DNA of 64,000 nt from DAHUXN01 sp963811805 (GCA_963811805.1 CAWESU010000001.1:1860001-1924000), one strand, 5' to 3'. Shown: positions 1-10,600, counted from the stretch's first letter. Program-made: numbers and translations. Notes: generated from the letters alone by a model not told the origin.

Positions 1-67
1 GCCGACGTATGCCAGTACGTCAATGGTTGCTTGTCCGACTGTCTCCGTAACGGACATAAAGGGAGTT

Positions 68-445
68 TCAAACCGCACTACTAGACGAAGAGGCCGAGGT
101 CGCTCGTACGCCATGGAGCGCTTCTTCTTCCGTGCCATACACGTCGAATACGTTGATCAAGCGCGTCAACTCAAAAACTTCTTTCGCGACGCGATTGAGC
201 CCAAAGAGCGCGAGTCCGAGCTTCGCTTCCCGGGCCACTTTCAATGCTTCGACCAGGCACGCCACGCCTGCGCTGTCGATATAACCAGCTTTCGTCATGT
301 TCACAATTACGCGCGGCGCTTTCTTCACCTTCAACAGGTCCATCAGCACCTTGCGCAGTTCGGGAGCGTTATACAATGTGATTTCGCCGCTGACGTCGAC
401 AATCGTGGCGATTCCATTCGGACGCGTCGTGATGTTCGCAATCAT
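68..445 (-). CDS. STAS-domain anti-sigma factor antagonist
   Basis: A 125-residue single-domain STAS protein of the SpoIIAA/RsbV type. Such proteins bind a partner anti-sigma kinase and are switched by phosphorylation of a serine. The conserved loop reads GYIDSAGVACL, placing the candidate phospho-serine at about residue 58, and the alternating strand/helix pattern fits one STAS domain followed by a short Ser-rich tail. I chose the ATG at 445 because GGAGA lies just upstream; the frame stays open to 601 but that extension does not look like protein. It lies 115 bp downstream of the CNB/TrxR fusion on the same strand and could be co-transcribed. No anti-sigma kinase or phosphatase is visible in the window, so its partner is unknown. 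Confidence 0.85.
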   Translation of the reverse strand: MIANITTRPNGIATIVDVSGEITLYNAPELRKVLMDLLKVKKAPRVIVNMTKAGYIDSAGVACLVEALKVAREAKLGLALFGLNRVAKEVFELTRLINVFDVYGTEEEALHGVRATSASSSSSAV

Positions 446-560
446 TGCTTTCTCCAGCGAGGACGTGCCACACAGGATACCTTGAGTTGCGACAAGTGGG
501 AAGCATCCCCTTTCGTTCCGATCGGATCCGCCTCCACGCCCTGTTCCGTCTGCCGTGCTT

Positions 561-2228
561 TTAAAGCTCCGCCAAGGCGCGATGAACCAGGTAGACTGCA
601 ATCGCTCCTTCCCCCACGGCGGAGGCCACCCGCTTCACGTTACCGGAGCGGACATCGCCCACTGCAAACACGCCCGGGAGGCTCGTTTCCAGCATATATG
701 GTGAACGAGCTGGTGCCGGACCTCCATTTGTAGAATCCAGGTCCCGGCCGGTAAGGATGAATCCTTTGTCATCGAGCGCCATGCAGCCTTGCAGCCATTC
801 GGTCCGCGGCGATGCTCCCGCCATGATGAACACGTGGCGAATCTTGTGGACGGAAGTCTGGCCGCTTGCTTTGTCGCACCATGTGACGCTCTCCAGATGT
901 GCGTTGCCGTCCAGTCCGACGATTTCCGTTTTGTAGTGCAATTCAATTGCAGGGTTTTCTTCGATCCGCTGGATCAGGTAGCGCGACATCGAGTCCGACA
1001 GCCCTCCCGAACGCACCAGCATGTGCACCTTGCATGCGGTCTGTGAGAGAAAAACCGCGGCTTGTCCCGCGGAGTTCCCTCCGCCCACGACGACAATCTC
1101 TTCTCGTTCGCACAGCTGCGCTTCCATGAAGGTCGCGCCATAGTAAACTCCCTGACCCTCGAATTGCTCCAGATTGCCGATGTGCGGCTTGTTGTATTGC
1201 GCCCCGGTGGCGATCACAACCGCGCGCGCTGCGAGGCTGTTACCGTTGTCCACTACCACCTTGAAGGGCCGCTTGGCGCAATCCAGCCGCGACACGCCGT
1301 GCGCAACGAGAATCTGGGCTCCGAATTTCTCCGTTTGGGCGATCGCCCGCGCCGCCAGTTCCTGCCCCGAGAGCCCCGTCGGAAAGCCCAGGTAATTTTC
1401 GATCTTGGAACTTGATGCGGCCTGTCCTCCGGGTGAGGCAGTCTCAATAACCAGAACGTCCAGGCCCTCCGAGGCGGCATAAACGGCCGCTGCCAGGCCG
1501 GCCGGTCCGGCGCCGACGATGATCAAGTCCCGCAGCTGCGACTCATCAACGGTGCTGTTCAATCCCAGGCGATCGGCCAGCTCCTGCATCGACGGATTCC
1601 GCAGCACGGAACGAGTGTTGCTGCAAATCACCACGGGAATTTCGTCTAAGTTGATCTCAAAGTTGTCGAGAAGTTCCTGTGAAGTCTTGTCCGTGTCCAG
1701 ATCTATGTAGGTATAAGGATATTCATTCCGCATGAGAAACTCCCGCAAACGCAGCGTATTGGCCGAGTGGCGCGAGCCCATCAAGATGATGTTGCCTTGG
1801 CCTCGGCGAATAAGCTCCAATCGGCGCAGAATGAAAGCCCTCATGAAAATCTCGCTCAGCTCGGCGTCCTTGGCCACAAGCGAGCGCAAGCCGTCTCCGC
1901 TCAATTCCAGAAACTCACCGGGCTCGGTGACGCGGCCGCGTACCAAGCAGCGCCGCCCCGAAATCATGGTCATCTCACCCGTGAATTCGCCCGGGCCGTG
2001 CGTTGCGACGAGGCCCTCGCCCTTGAGGTCCGGTTGCACAATCTCCATGCCTCCTGAGAGCAGCACGAAAAAGGGCACACTCGTGTCACCCACGTCGAAC
2101 AGTATTTCATCCTTCTTGACTTGGCGGAGTCTGCTAATCGAGCGAATGCGATTGATTTGAGCCGGAGTCAGCACGGGAAATGCTTGGGTGCGAGCATCGA
2201 GTGCACTGGGCACCGGTTGAGAAGACAT
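561..2228 (-). CDS. Cyclic nucleotide-binding domain / thioredoxin reductase-like fusion
   Basis: A 555-residue three-part protein. Residues about 20-140 form a CRP-type cyclic nucleotide-binding fold with the GEFTGEM segment. Residues about 145-225 resemble a glutaredoxin/thioredoxin-like module. Residues about 233-555 are a TrxR-like FAD/NAD(P)H oxidoreductase with GAGPAGLAAA near 239, GGGNSAGQAA near 382 and a C-terminal GVFAVGDVRSG. Where TrxR normally carries its CxxC between the two nucleotide domains, this protein reads GVYYGATFMEA, so both cysteines are replaced (about G364 and F367). The middle module also lacks a CxxC. Cytosolic; no signal peptide. Known relatives are annotated as fused sensor/thioredoxin-disulfide reductases, but disulfide reduction by the usual route seems unlikely here. 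The function is inferred only as a ligand-gated flavin oxidoreductase. Confidence 0.85.
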   Translation of the reverse strand: MSSQPVPSALDARTQAFPVLTPAQINRIRSISRLRQVKKDEILFDVGDTSVPFFVLLSGGMEIVQPDLKGEGLVATHGPGEFTGEMTMISGRRCLVRGRVTEPGEFLELSGDGLRSLVAKDAELSEIFMRAFILRRLELIRRGQGNIILMGSRHSANTLRLREFLMRNEYPYTYIDLDTDKTSQELLDNFEINLDEIPVVICSNTRSVLRNPSMQELADRLGLNSTVDESQLRDLIIVGAGPAGLAAAVYAASEGLDVLVIETASPGGQAASSSKIENYLGFPTGLSGQELAARAIAQTEKFGAQILVAHGVSRLDCAKRPFKVVVDNGNSLAARAVVIATGAQYNKPHIGNLEQFEGQGVYYGATFMEAQLCEREEIVVVGGGNSAGQAAVFLSQTACKVHMLVRSGGLSDSMSRYLIQRIEENPAIELHYKTEIVGLDGNAHLESVTWCDKASGQTSVHKIRHVFIMAGASPRTEWLQGCMALDDKGFILTGRDLDSTNGGPAPARSPYMLETSLPGVFAVGDVRSGNVKRVASAVGEGAIAVYLVHRALAEL

Positions 2229-2507
2229 TTTCCCCCCAAAGCTCAGACGGAGTCTCCCCTATTAGAGCACTCCTGCATCGGTTCAGGTGCAAGAATTGCG
2301 CGGATCCAAACGTGCCTTCCCTCGTGCACGCAGCGGGAAGTCTGCGTACCCCACGGCAACGAAAACTCATCTCGATGCTTGTTTTCCGATAGGATATCAC
2401 CGGTTGTTCTCGGCAATCGGCAATCAGTTTGCGGACCTGTCGATCACCGGCAAGCCCGAGCCGAATCATTTGAATCGCGGAGAATATCGAACAAGAGCGG
2501 CGCCCTT

Positions 2508-4169
2508 ATGGCGGACGATACCCAAGACCGTTCTCATTCACGCCTCGATAGCTCTGCAGGCGGTGGCGCGTCGCCCGCTTTGCCCGCTGAACGTTTGCCC
2601 GCTGAGCCGTGGAAGCCAAAGGTAAATCCCTGGTTGATCGCTGTGGTGGTCGCCATGGCAGCCTTCATGGAGGTGCTCGACACGAGTATCGCCAATGTGG
2701 CGCTTCCTTACATAGCGGGCAGCCTCGGTGCCACCAACGACCAGAGCACTTGGGTACTAACTTCTTATCTCGTTTCGAACGCTATCGTGCTGCCGATCAG
2801 TGGATGGTTAGCTGGCAGGTTTGGGCGCAAGCGCTTCTTCATGACATGTCTTGTGATCTTCACAGCGAGTTCGCTTCTATGCGGTATCGCGCCGAGTCTC
2901 GGAGCGATCATTCTGTTCCGCGTGCTGCAAGGGTTGGGAGGCGGCGGACTGCAACCGATGGCGCAGGGCATCTTGGCGGATACTTTTCCTCCGGAGAAGC
3001 GCGGCCTGGCATTTGCCCTTTATGGCATCACCACGATTATCGCGCCGACAATTGGTCCCACCTTGGGCGGATGGATCACTGACAACTACACGTGGCGCTG
3101 GATTTTCTTCATCAACCTGCCGGTAGGGATTTTGGCGCTATTTCTGGTCTTTCGTCTTGTCGAGGATCCGCCGTGGGCAAAGCGCGCTGCCGGGGCCAGA
3201 GTGAAGTTTGACTATATCGGAGTGGGCCTGCTGGCGCTCGGCGTCGGCGCGCTGCAGGTGATGCTCGATAAAGGACAGGAGGACGATTGGTTCGGATCGC
3301 ATTTCATCCTCACTCTCGCCATTCTCGCCGCCGTGGGCCTAATTTCGTTGGTGATCTGGGAGTGGTTTCAGAAATCGCCGATCGTCGATGTGCACCTCTT
3401 CAAGAACTTCAACTTCCTCGGCGCCAACGCCATGATGTTTATATTGGGGATCATGTTGTTCTCCAGCCTGGTCATGATGCCGCAGTATCTTCAGACCCTA
3501 ATGGGCTACACAGCGGAATCGGCCGGCCTGGTGCTCTCCGGTGGCTCCCTTGTGCTTCTGTTTCTCATGCCGGTCGCAGGCGTGCTCTCGTCCAAAGTTC
3601 AGGCGCGCTACCTCATCGGCTTTGGCTGGCTGGCGCTCTGCTTTGGCATGTATTATTCCACGCAGCATCTCGATCTGGACATCAGCTTTGGGTCGGCGAG
3701 CTTGCTTCGAGTGGTGCAGATACTCGGTCTGGCTTTCCTGTTCGTTCCTATTAACCTGGTGTCGTACGTGGGCATGCCGGCAGAGAAGAGCAACAACGTC
3801 GCGGGCCTGGTGAATTTCATGCGCAACATCGGAAGCAGCATCGGGACTTCCATGGTCACAACGCTGATTGCGCGCCGCGCGCAAGTCCATCAGATGTATT
3901 TGGTGGCTCACACCACGGCTGGGAGGCCGGCATTTGTACAGGCGGTCCAGGCTCTCGCGGCACGCCTCGCGGCATCGGGCCTGCAAGCTTCCCGGGCAAC
4001 CAGCGAGGCATACGGCCGCTTGTATCAGGAATTAATTGGTCAGGCCACGACTTTGGCATACATCGATACCTTCTGGGTTCTATGCATTGGAGCGGGAATT
4101 ATGTTCCTGCTGTCGTTTGGCTTGAAGAGGAATAAGCCGGGTGCGGGGGGGGAAGTAGCCGCGGGATAA
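2508..4169 (+). CDS. DHA2-family MFS multidrug efflux transporter (EmrB/QacA type)
   Basis: A 553-residue inner-membrane drug:proton antiporter of the 14-helix DHA2 family. Seen directly: a hydrophilic N-terminal tail of about 45 residues, then VLDTSIANVALP in helix 1 (the D and TSIANVALP core are DHA2 hallmarks), GRFGRKR in the first cytoplasmic loop, and WRWIFFINLPVG in the helix 5-6 region. I start at the ATG at 2508 because the upstream part of the frame runs antisense into the divergent CNB/TrxR gene and does not look like protein. The set continues with a kinase-like gene, a TolC-type outer membrane factor and an EmrA-type adaptor, so this is probably the pump of a tripartite exporter. 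The substrate is unknown. Confidence 0.9.
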   Translation: MADDTQDRSHSRLDSSAGGGASPALPAERLPAEPWKPKVNPWLIAVVVAMAAFMEVLDTSIANVALPYIAGSLGATNDQSTWVLTSYLVSNAIVLPISGWLAGRFGRKRFFMTCLVIFTASSLLCGIAPSLGAIILFRVLQGLGGGGLQPMAQGILADTFPPEKRGLAFALYGITTIIAPTIGPTLGGWITDNYTWRWIFFINLPVGILALFLVFRLVEDPPWAKRAAGARVKFDYIGVGLLALGVGALQVMLDKGQEDDWFGSHFILTLAILAAVGLISLVIWEWFQKSPIVDVHLFKNFNFLGANAMMFILGIMLFSSLVMMPQYLQTLMGYTAESAGLVLSGGSLVLLFLMPVAGVLSSKVQARYLIGFGWLALCFGMYYSTQHLDLDISFGSASLLRVVQILGLAFLFVPINLVSYVGMPAEKSNNVAGLVNFMRNIGSSIGTSMVTTLIARRAQVHQMYLVAHTTAGRPAFVQAVQALAARLAASGLQASRATSEAYGRLYQELIGQATTLAYIDTFWVLCIGAGIMFLLSFGLKRNKPGAGGEVAAG

Positions 4170-4243
4170 GAAATCAGAAGCCTTGTCTGAATCCAAGGTT
4201 TTCGAGTAGAGAAGGCGCTCGTACTGAGCAAGTGAGGAACCCC

Positions 4244-4873
4244 ATGGCGATTCAAATCATCACTCTGGAGCGGGAATTCGGGAGCGGAGGAGGCGAAATC
4301 GCTGAACTGGTGGCCACGCGCCTGGGCTGGAAACTTTGGGATCAGTTACTGACTGAGGAAATCGCCCGACGGATGGACTGCGATTGCCGAGCCGTGGAAG
4401 AGCACGAGGAAAAAAGAGACCCCGTGTATTACCGGCTGCTCAAGGCCTTCATGCGAGGCAGTTTCGAGGGGAGTCTGAACGCCCCGCGCTTAAAGATGGT
4501 GGACACCGAGTGTGTTCGCGAAGTCGTGCAAAAACTCCTGCCCGAAATCGCCGATGCCGGCCACTGCGTCATCGTCGGACGCGGCTCCGCCTATTATCTG
4601 GGCAAGCGCAGCGACGCCTTTCATGTCTTCATTTACGCTCCTTTTCAGCAGAGGGTCCAGCGCGTGCGAGCGACCGGAAAAAGTGAAAAGGAAGCGGTCG
4701 AGCTCGTCGAGACTGTCGACCGCGACCGTGCGGACTTTATTAAGCGATATTTCGACATCGAATGGCCTGGCAGGCATCGTTTCCATTTGATGGTGAATTC
4801 CGGCATCGGCAATGAAATGGCCGTCGAGATTATCCTCGATGCCGTTGCGCGGTGCGCGAAGCAGAACAGCTGA
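4244..4873 (+). CDS. Cytidylate kinase-like family protein
   Basis: A 209-residue protein resembling the cytidylate-kinase-like family (PF13189 type). The N-terminus IITLEREFGSGGGEIAE carries a P-loop-like GSGGG segment. Later parts GHCVIVGRGSAYYLG and FHVFIYAPFQQRVQRV match the nucleoside kinase fold. It is not the housekeeping Cmk: the N-terminal pattern and acceptor region differ. GAGGA sits seven bases before the ATG at 4244, favouring it over the in-frame GTG at 4232. It lies between an MFS pump gene (74 bp upstream) and a tolC-like gene (33 bp downstream), all in one direction, so it is probably transcribed with the efflux set. The phosphorylated substrate is unknown. Confidence 0.8.
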   Translation: MAIQIITLEREFGSGGGEIAELVATRLGWKLWDQLLTEEIARRMDCDCRAVEEHEEKRDPVYYRLLKAFMRGSFEGSLNAPRLKMVDTECVREVVQKLLPEIADAGHCVIVGRGSAYYLGKRSDAFHVFIYAPFQQRVQRVRATGKSEKEAVELVETVDRDRADFIKRYFDIEWPGRHRFHLMVNSGIGNEMAVEIILDAVARCAKQNS

Positions 4874-4906
4874 TCGATCAATCTGCGCTTCGGGGGAGGA
4901 AGGGTA

Positions 4907-6325
4907 ATGTTTCGTAATCGACGGACTCGGCACTTGATATTTTTCCTGGCTGTGCTCTTGACTTTGCTCGCGAGCGCTCCGGGCTTGAGTCGTGCGCAGA
5001 CGCAAAGCCATTTTTCCGGGAGCGTGCCCACGGGCCAAGCGACCGGGACAGTGCTGAGACTTTCTCTCCATGACGCATTCGACCGCGCCCTGAAATACAA
5101 CCTTGGCGCGATTGAAAGCGACCAGGACACTCGCGCTGCTCATGCCGTGCGTCTGCGGAGTTTGAACGCTTTGCTGCCAAACCTCTCGGCACGTGTCAGT
5201 GCTTCGCTCGAACAGATCAATTTCAAAGCCCAAGGTCTGAACATTTCTATTCCCGGCGTGGCCATCCCGATTGTTGTGGGGCCCTTCGGCGTTACCGACG
5301 CCCGTGCTTACCTGTCGCAAGAAATTTTCAATTGGTCCGACATCCAGGGTTGGAAGTCGGCAGCGGAGTCCGAAACAGCGTCGCGCTACACCTACCAGAG
5401 CGACCGCGACCTTGTCGTGTTCACCGCAGGCGACGCTTATCTCCTCGTCCTTTCGGACCTCGCTACCGTTGATTCCACCCGCGCCCAGGTCACAACTGCC
5501 CAGACGCTCTATCAGCAGGACGCCGATCGCAACAAACATGGCTTGGTGGCGAGCATCGACGTGCTACGCGCGCAAGTGGAGCTGCAGACCGAGCAGCAGC
5601 GGCTCATTGCTGCCGAAAATCAACTAGCCATCGATAAGCTTTCCCTTGCGCGCGTGATCGGGCTTCCCAATGGCCAGGAATTTGAATTGACCGACTCGGT
5701 TCCCTACGCACCGCTCGATGGCATCACTTTGGATCAGGCATTGCGACGAGCCTATTCAATGCGTTCCGACTATCTTAGTGACAAGGCGCAAGTCCAGGCG
5801 GCGGAACTGGCACTCCGCGCAAGCGCCGCCGAAAACTATCCGAACATTTCAACTGCCACTGACTATGGCGACATCGGCAGCCCCAATTTCACCAGCTCGC
5901 ACGGAACTCTCGATTTCGCTGCTGCGCTCAACATCCCTATCTTTCAAGGTAGCCGCGTGCGCGCGGACAAATTGCAAGCCGATTCCGCGCTTCAGCAACG
6001 CAAGGCGGAACTCGCGGACCTCGGTGGCAAGATCGACGACGACGTGCGCACGGCATTTTACAACTTGAAATCGTCGTCGGATCTGGTCGCCGTGGCGCGA
6101 AGCAACATCGATCTCGCCAATCAGACGCTGGCGCAGTCTCGCGATCGCTTTGCCGCGGGTGTCGCCGACAATCTCGAAGTCGTTCAAGCCCAGGAATCAG
6201 TGGCCGTGGCGAATCAGTCCTATATCGCCAGTCTTTATTCTTTTAATCTTGCAAAAATCTCTCTCGCGCAGGCCCTTGGCGTAGCCCAACAATCGGCCCT
6301 GCGCTATCTGCTCGGAGGAAACTAA
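4907..6325 (+). CDS. TolC-family outer membrane efflux protein
   Basis: A 472-residue outer membrane channel component. The first 31 residues form a clear signal peptide ending in SRAQ. The mature part has the two-fold OEP repeat: a first half with LSLHDAFDRALKYN, and a second with TLDQALRRAYSMRSD and a long coiled-coil stretch rich in Q, A and D. The segment DRFAAGVADNLEVVQAQESV is typical of the second repeat. The start is well supported: GGGAGGAAGGG ends two bases before the ATG. The next gene begins two bases after its stop, so this gene and the HlyD-type adaptor are tightly linked, as expected for a tripartite exporter crossing both membranes. Confidence 0.93.
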   Translation: MFRNRRTRHLIFFLAVLLTLLASAPGLSRAQTQSHFSGSVPTGQATGTVLRLSLHDAFDRALKYNLGAIESDQDTRAAHAVRLRSLNALLPNLSARVSASLEQINFKAQGLNISIPGVAIPIVVGPFGVTDARAYLSQEIFNWSDIQGWKSAAESETASRYTYQSDRDLVVFTAGDAYLLVLSDLATVDSTRAQVTTAQTLYQQDADRNKHGLVASIDVLRAQVELQTEQQRLIAAENQLAIDKLSLARVIGLPNGQEFELTDSVPYAPLDGITLDQALRRAYSMRSDYLSDKAQVQAAELALRASAAENYPNISTATDYGDIGSPNFTSSHGTLDFAAALNIPIFQGSRVRADKLQADSALQQRKAELADLGGKIDDDVRTAFYNLKSSSDLVAVARSNIDLANQTLAQSRDRFAAGVADNLEVVQAQESVAVANQSYIASLYSFNLAKISLAQALGVAQQSALRYLLGGN

Positions 6326-6327
6326 TC

Positions 6328-7596
6328 ATGGGAAGCACGCCAACGCAAACTTCGGAAACTTCAGGGCTCAGCGAACCCAAGTCGCCGGCAGGTGGAGGAG
6401 TTGGCTCAGGCCGGCCTCCCGTTCGCCCCTCCAAAGCGCGTAAACGGATTCTCTTTGCGGCGCTGGCCCTTGTCATCCTGGCCATCGGGGTCCTGCTGTA
6501 TCTGCACTTCGCAGCTTGGGAGTCCACGGATGACGCCCAGATCGACGGTTATATCTATCCCGTCAGCTCCCGCGTCACTGGCTATGTCACTCGGGTCGTG
6601 GTGGACGACAACCAATACGTCGAGGCCGGCACGGTCCTGGTGCAGCTCGACCCCAAAGACTATGAAGTAGCCGTGGCGAACGCCAAAGCGACGTTGGCCA
6701 ACGACCAGGCCAGCGCCGCGGCCCTGCAGACCAACGTTCCACTCACTTCCGTGAACACTTCAAGCCAACTTTCCAGCGCCCAGGCGGATGTCGACAACAC
6801 CAAAGCCGGTCTGCTTGCCGCGCAGCAGAGTTTTGATGCAGCTCAGGCTTCTCTGTTACAGGCCGAAGCCAACGACTTGAAAGCTCAGGATGACGTCAAC
6901 CGCTACAAGCCGCTCGCTGCAAAAGATGAAATCCCGCAGCAACAGTACACCCAAGCTGTCGACAGCCAGAAAGCCACCGCTGCCGCCGTCGACGCGGCCC
7001 GAGCTTCCGCGGCCGCTGACGAGCAGGCCGTTACTCAAGCCCGCGCCCGCGTCGCCCAGGCTGAAGCCGAATTGCAATATGCCGAGACCAAGCCGCAGCA
7101 AGTATCCGTGCAACGCTCCCGCGCTGAGGCCGCAGAGGCGGAAGCCGGGAAGTCGGCAGCGATCCTGCAGCAAGCGCAGCTGAACCTGCAATACACCACC
7201 ATCGTTGCGCCGGTGAGTGGAATCGTAGGTCAAAGATCAGTCCAGCCCGGCCAGAACGTTTCGCCGGGCCAGCAAATGATGACCATCGTCCCTCTGGACA
7301 GTCAGAACATCTGGGTCACCGCGAATTTCAAGGAAACGCAATTGAAATATATGCGGCCTGGCCAGCCCGTGAAAATCTCCGTGGACACTTACGGCCGCAC
7401 ATACAACGGGCATGTTCTCAACATTGCTGGAGCCACCGGGGCGCTCTACAGCCTGCTCCCTCCTGAGAATGCCACGGGCAACTATGTCAAGGTCGTTCAG
7501 CGGATCCCCGTCAAGATCGTCTTCGATAAAGGACAGGATCCCGAGCACCTATTGAGGCCGGGAATGTCCGTGGAGCCGGACGTTAGGGTCAAATAG
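6328..7596 (+). CDS. HlyD/EmrA-family periplasmic adaptor (membrane fusion protein)
   Basis: A 422-residue membrane fusion protein. A Pro/Gly-rich cytoplasmic tail is followed by a transmembrane helix at about residues 35-55, then the EmrA hallmark ESTDDAQIDGYIYPVSSRV. Next comes the first half of a lipoyl domain (QYVEAGTVLVQLDPKDYEV), a long Ala/Gln-rich alpha-helical hairpin at about residues 125-280, and the second lipoyl half with IVAPVSGIVGQRSVQPGQNV, followed by a beta-barrel domain. It bridges the MFS pump encoded at 2508 and the TolC-like channel just upstream. The stop-to-start gap of two bases indicates translational coupling with tolC. Confidence 0.93.
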   Translation: MGSTPTQTSETSGLSEPKSPAGGGVGSGRPPVRPSKARKRILFAALALVILAIGVLLYLHFAAWESTDDAQIDGYIYPVSSRVTGYVTRVVVDDNQYVEAGTVLVQLDPKDYEVAVANAKATLANDQASAAALQTNVPLTSVNTSSQLSSAQADVDNTKAGLLAAQQSFDAAQASLLQAEANDLKAQDDVNRYKPLAAKDEIPQQQYTQAVDSQKATAAAVDAARASAAADEQAVTQARARVAQAEAELQYAETKPQQVSVQRSRAEAAEAEAGKSAAILQQAQLNLQYTTIVAPVSGIVGQRSVQPGQNVSPGQQMMTIVPLDSQNIWVTANFKETQLKYMRPGQPVKISVDTYGRTYNGHVLNIAGATGALYSLLPPENATGNYVKVVQRIPVKIVFDKGQDPEHLLRPGMSVEPDVRVK

Positions 7597-7659
7597 CGCG
7601 GCTCGCCGAGGTAGTCATCGGCCGGCTCGCGACCCCGAAACATCCATTCGCGTGCCCGT

Positions 7660-10600
7660 TCAGGGCGTCTTCGCGATGATGTTCGGAATGTTCCGTCCTC
7701 GCAGAAGGGAGTTAAAGGCAGCCACGTCTTTCGACATCAGCTGCTCGGCTTCGCCGCGATACTGGGCTACCTGCTTCTTGAGTTCATCATTCACCGCGAT
7801 CTGTTGGCTCGTCGGCGCGAAATCCGAGTCGCTCACTCCCTGCCCCAGATAATTGATTTTCTCAACCAGCATCGATTCCCATCTCACGTCATCCTGTCCT
7901 CGGCCGCTGGTCTTGAGCTGCAGCATGTGTCCTTCGAGCTCGACCAGCTTGCCGCTGAGATCATCGGCAGCAGACCGAAGCGACTTGGAGCTCTGGTCGT
8001 CGCTCAGTTGATTCTCGAAGTCCGCAAGTTGAGCGCGCACCGATTCAATCTGATTCACGGTGTCCGTCATGGCGTCCATTTCGTCGCGAATCGCCATCAT
8101 CAAACGGTCCTGCGCCTGAATATCGGCGATCGTGCCGGTCGAATGCGGGTCCTTCAACACGTTCAGCTTTTGCGTATATTCGTGCCCGCCGGCCATCAAC
8201 TTGACGGTGTACGTTCCCGGAGGCGCGAGCAAGGAAATCGGCTCGACGCCCGGCGCTGGACGCCATCCTTCCGGCCCGACGGTCACTTCGGGAGCATATA
8301 GAGGACTGGTTCGCAGGTGAATCTGCTTGCTGGGATCGAACTTTAGATCCCACCACACGCGATCGATTCCCGCCTCCTTTTTCCCGTCAAATGTACGGAC
8401 AGTTTTACCACTCGCGTCCTCGATGGCGATTTTTACGCCGCCCTCCGGCGGACTTTTCAAATAGTAATTGATCACCGCCCCATACGGCGGATTGCGCCCA
8501 GTAGTCGGATCATAGCTCACCGCCGCGGGCTCGGAGACCTCGCGGAACCGGTACGCATCGCGCGGCGCGAAGAGATGCGTATCCGATGCCTGCACCTCAG
8601 GCGTCAATTGCTCGAGCGGAGTCAGATCATCGAGAATCCAGAAGCCGCGGCCATACGTAGCCAGCACAAGATCATGAAATCGCGGCTGCACCGCGATCCA
8701 GTAGACCGGCGCGTGCGGCAAACCTGCCTGCAAAGGCTGCCAGTTTTCGCCATCGTCGAATGAAACATACAGCGCGTTTTCCGTGCCCAGATACAAGAGA
8801 CCTTTGCGCACGGGATCTTCCCGGACGCAATGCGCATAGCTCAGCGGGCTGTGCGGAATGCCATTGGTGATTTGCGTCCACGTCTTGCCGTAATCCGTCG
8901 TTTTGTAAACGTAGGGATCGCGGTTATTCATCTGGTGAAAATCCACGGTGATGTAAGCCTTGCCTGCTTCGTAACGCGAGGCTTCGATGTTGCTCACCGT
9001 TCCCCATTCCGGCAGGTTCGGAATATTGGCGGTCACATTGGTCCAATTTTTCCCGCCATCGCGGGTAATTTGAACCAGACCATCATTCGTGCCTGCCCAG
9101 ATGACGCCCTGTTCCTTCGGAGACTCTGCGATGGAGAAAACCACGCCGGCATATTCCACGCCAATGTCGTCCGGCGTTAAGCCGCCAGAAATTCCCATTT
9201 TGCTGCGGTCGTTTCGCGTCAAATCGGGGCTGATGACCTGCCAGCTATTGCCGCGGTCGGTGGTCACATGGACGTACTGGCTGCCCACATAAACTTTGTT
9301 GTGATCAAACGGCGAAATGGTGATGGGAAATTCCCAATTGAAACGGTACTTCACATCCGCCGCCGGCGCGCCGATCGTCGTTTCCGGCCACACTTCCACG
9401 ACGTGCGCCTGGCGATTCTTCAGGTCGTCAACGATCACCGTCCCGCCGACGCTTCCCGAACCCGTCCCGCTATTCCACACAATATTGTTGTCCACGGGAT
9501 CGACCGTTGCGAATCCGCTCTCGCCGCCGGAAATGCCTTCCCACACGCTGCGCGAAATCGGCCCTGGGCCGCGTCCGCCGAAGAATCCGAATTGCAGGCT
9601 GTTGCTCGGCCCCCGGTAGGAGCCGCCATCCTGCTTGTTGCCATAAACGTTGTAAGGAATCTGGTCGTCAACCGTGACGTGATAGATCTGCGCGATGGGC
9701 AGTTGGACGTGGCTCCACGTCTGGCCGCGGTTGATGGAAATGCTTACGCCGCCATCGTTCACCACGGCCATGCGATTTCCGTTCGTCGGATCGATCCACA
9801 TCTCATGATTGTCGCCGCCGGGACTTGAAGGCATCTCGGTCAGGGTTTTGCCACCATCGAGCGTGCGCGAAAATGAAGCCGAGAAAAAGTAAACTTCATT
9901 TTCGTTGTCCGGCGAGATTTCTTCACGCGTGTAGTAGTGCGTGCGTCCGCGAATCTGGCGGTCGTAGCTCATCACTTCCCAATTCTCTCCGCCATCATCG
10001 GATTTCCAGAGTTGCCCGCGCTGCGTCGGTTTTCCATCCATGGGCGCGCCGTCGCCGGTTTCGATCTCCGCGTAAACGCGATTCGGATCGCCCGGCGCAA
10101 CGCGCACCGCAATGCGCCCGATCGGCGAATGCGGCAGACCGTGTCCTTCCAGCCGCTTCCACGTGATGCCGCCATCGGTCGATTTGAACAGCCCGCTGCC
10201 TGGCCCTCCGCTCGTCCGGCCCCAGGTGTGAATCACGATCTGCCACATGCCCGCAAAGAGCACATGCGAATTATTCGGATCCATCGTCAAATCCGAGCAG
10301 CCCGTGTTCTCGTCCACGAAAAGCGTCTTGTCCCAAGTCTTTCCGCCGTCCGTCGTGCGATACACACCGCGCTCTTGCTGCGGCCCGTACGCTGTGCCCA
10401 GCGAACACGCCAGCACAATATTCGGATCGTGCGGATCGATGATGACGTTCGCGATGCGCCCAGTATTCTCCAAGCCGATATGCGTCCACGTCTTTCCCGC
10501 GTCCGTCGACTCGTAAATCCCGTCGCCGACGGAAATGTGGCTGCGGATGTATGGCTCGCCGGTCCCGGCCCAAACGATATTGGCATCGCTGGCTGCAACC

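Noticed and set aside
2121..2507. N-terminal extension of the MFS pump
   Set aside because: The extension overlaps the divergent CNB/TrxR gene in antisense and has no transporter-like sequence; ATG 2508 gives the family form.
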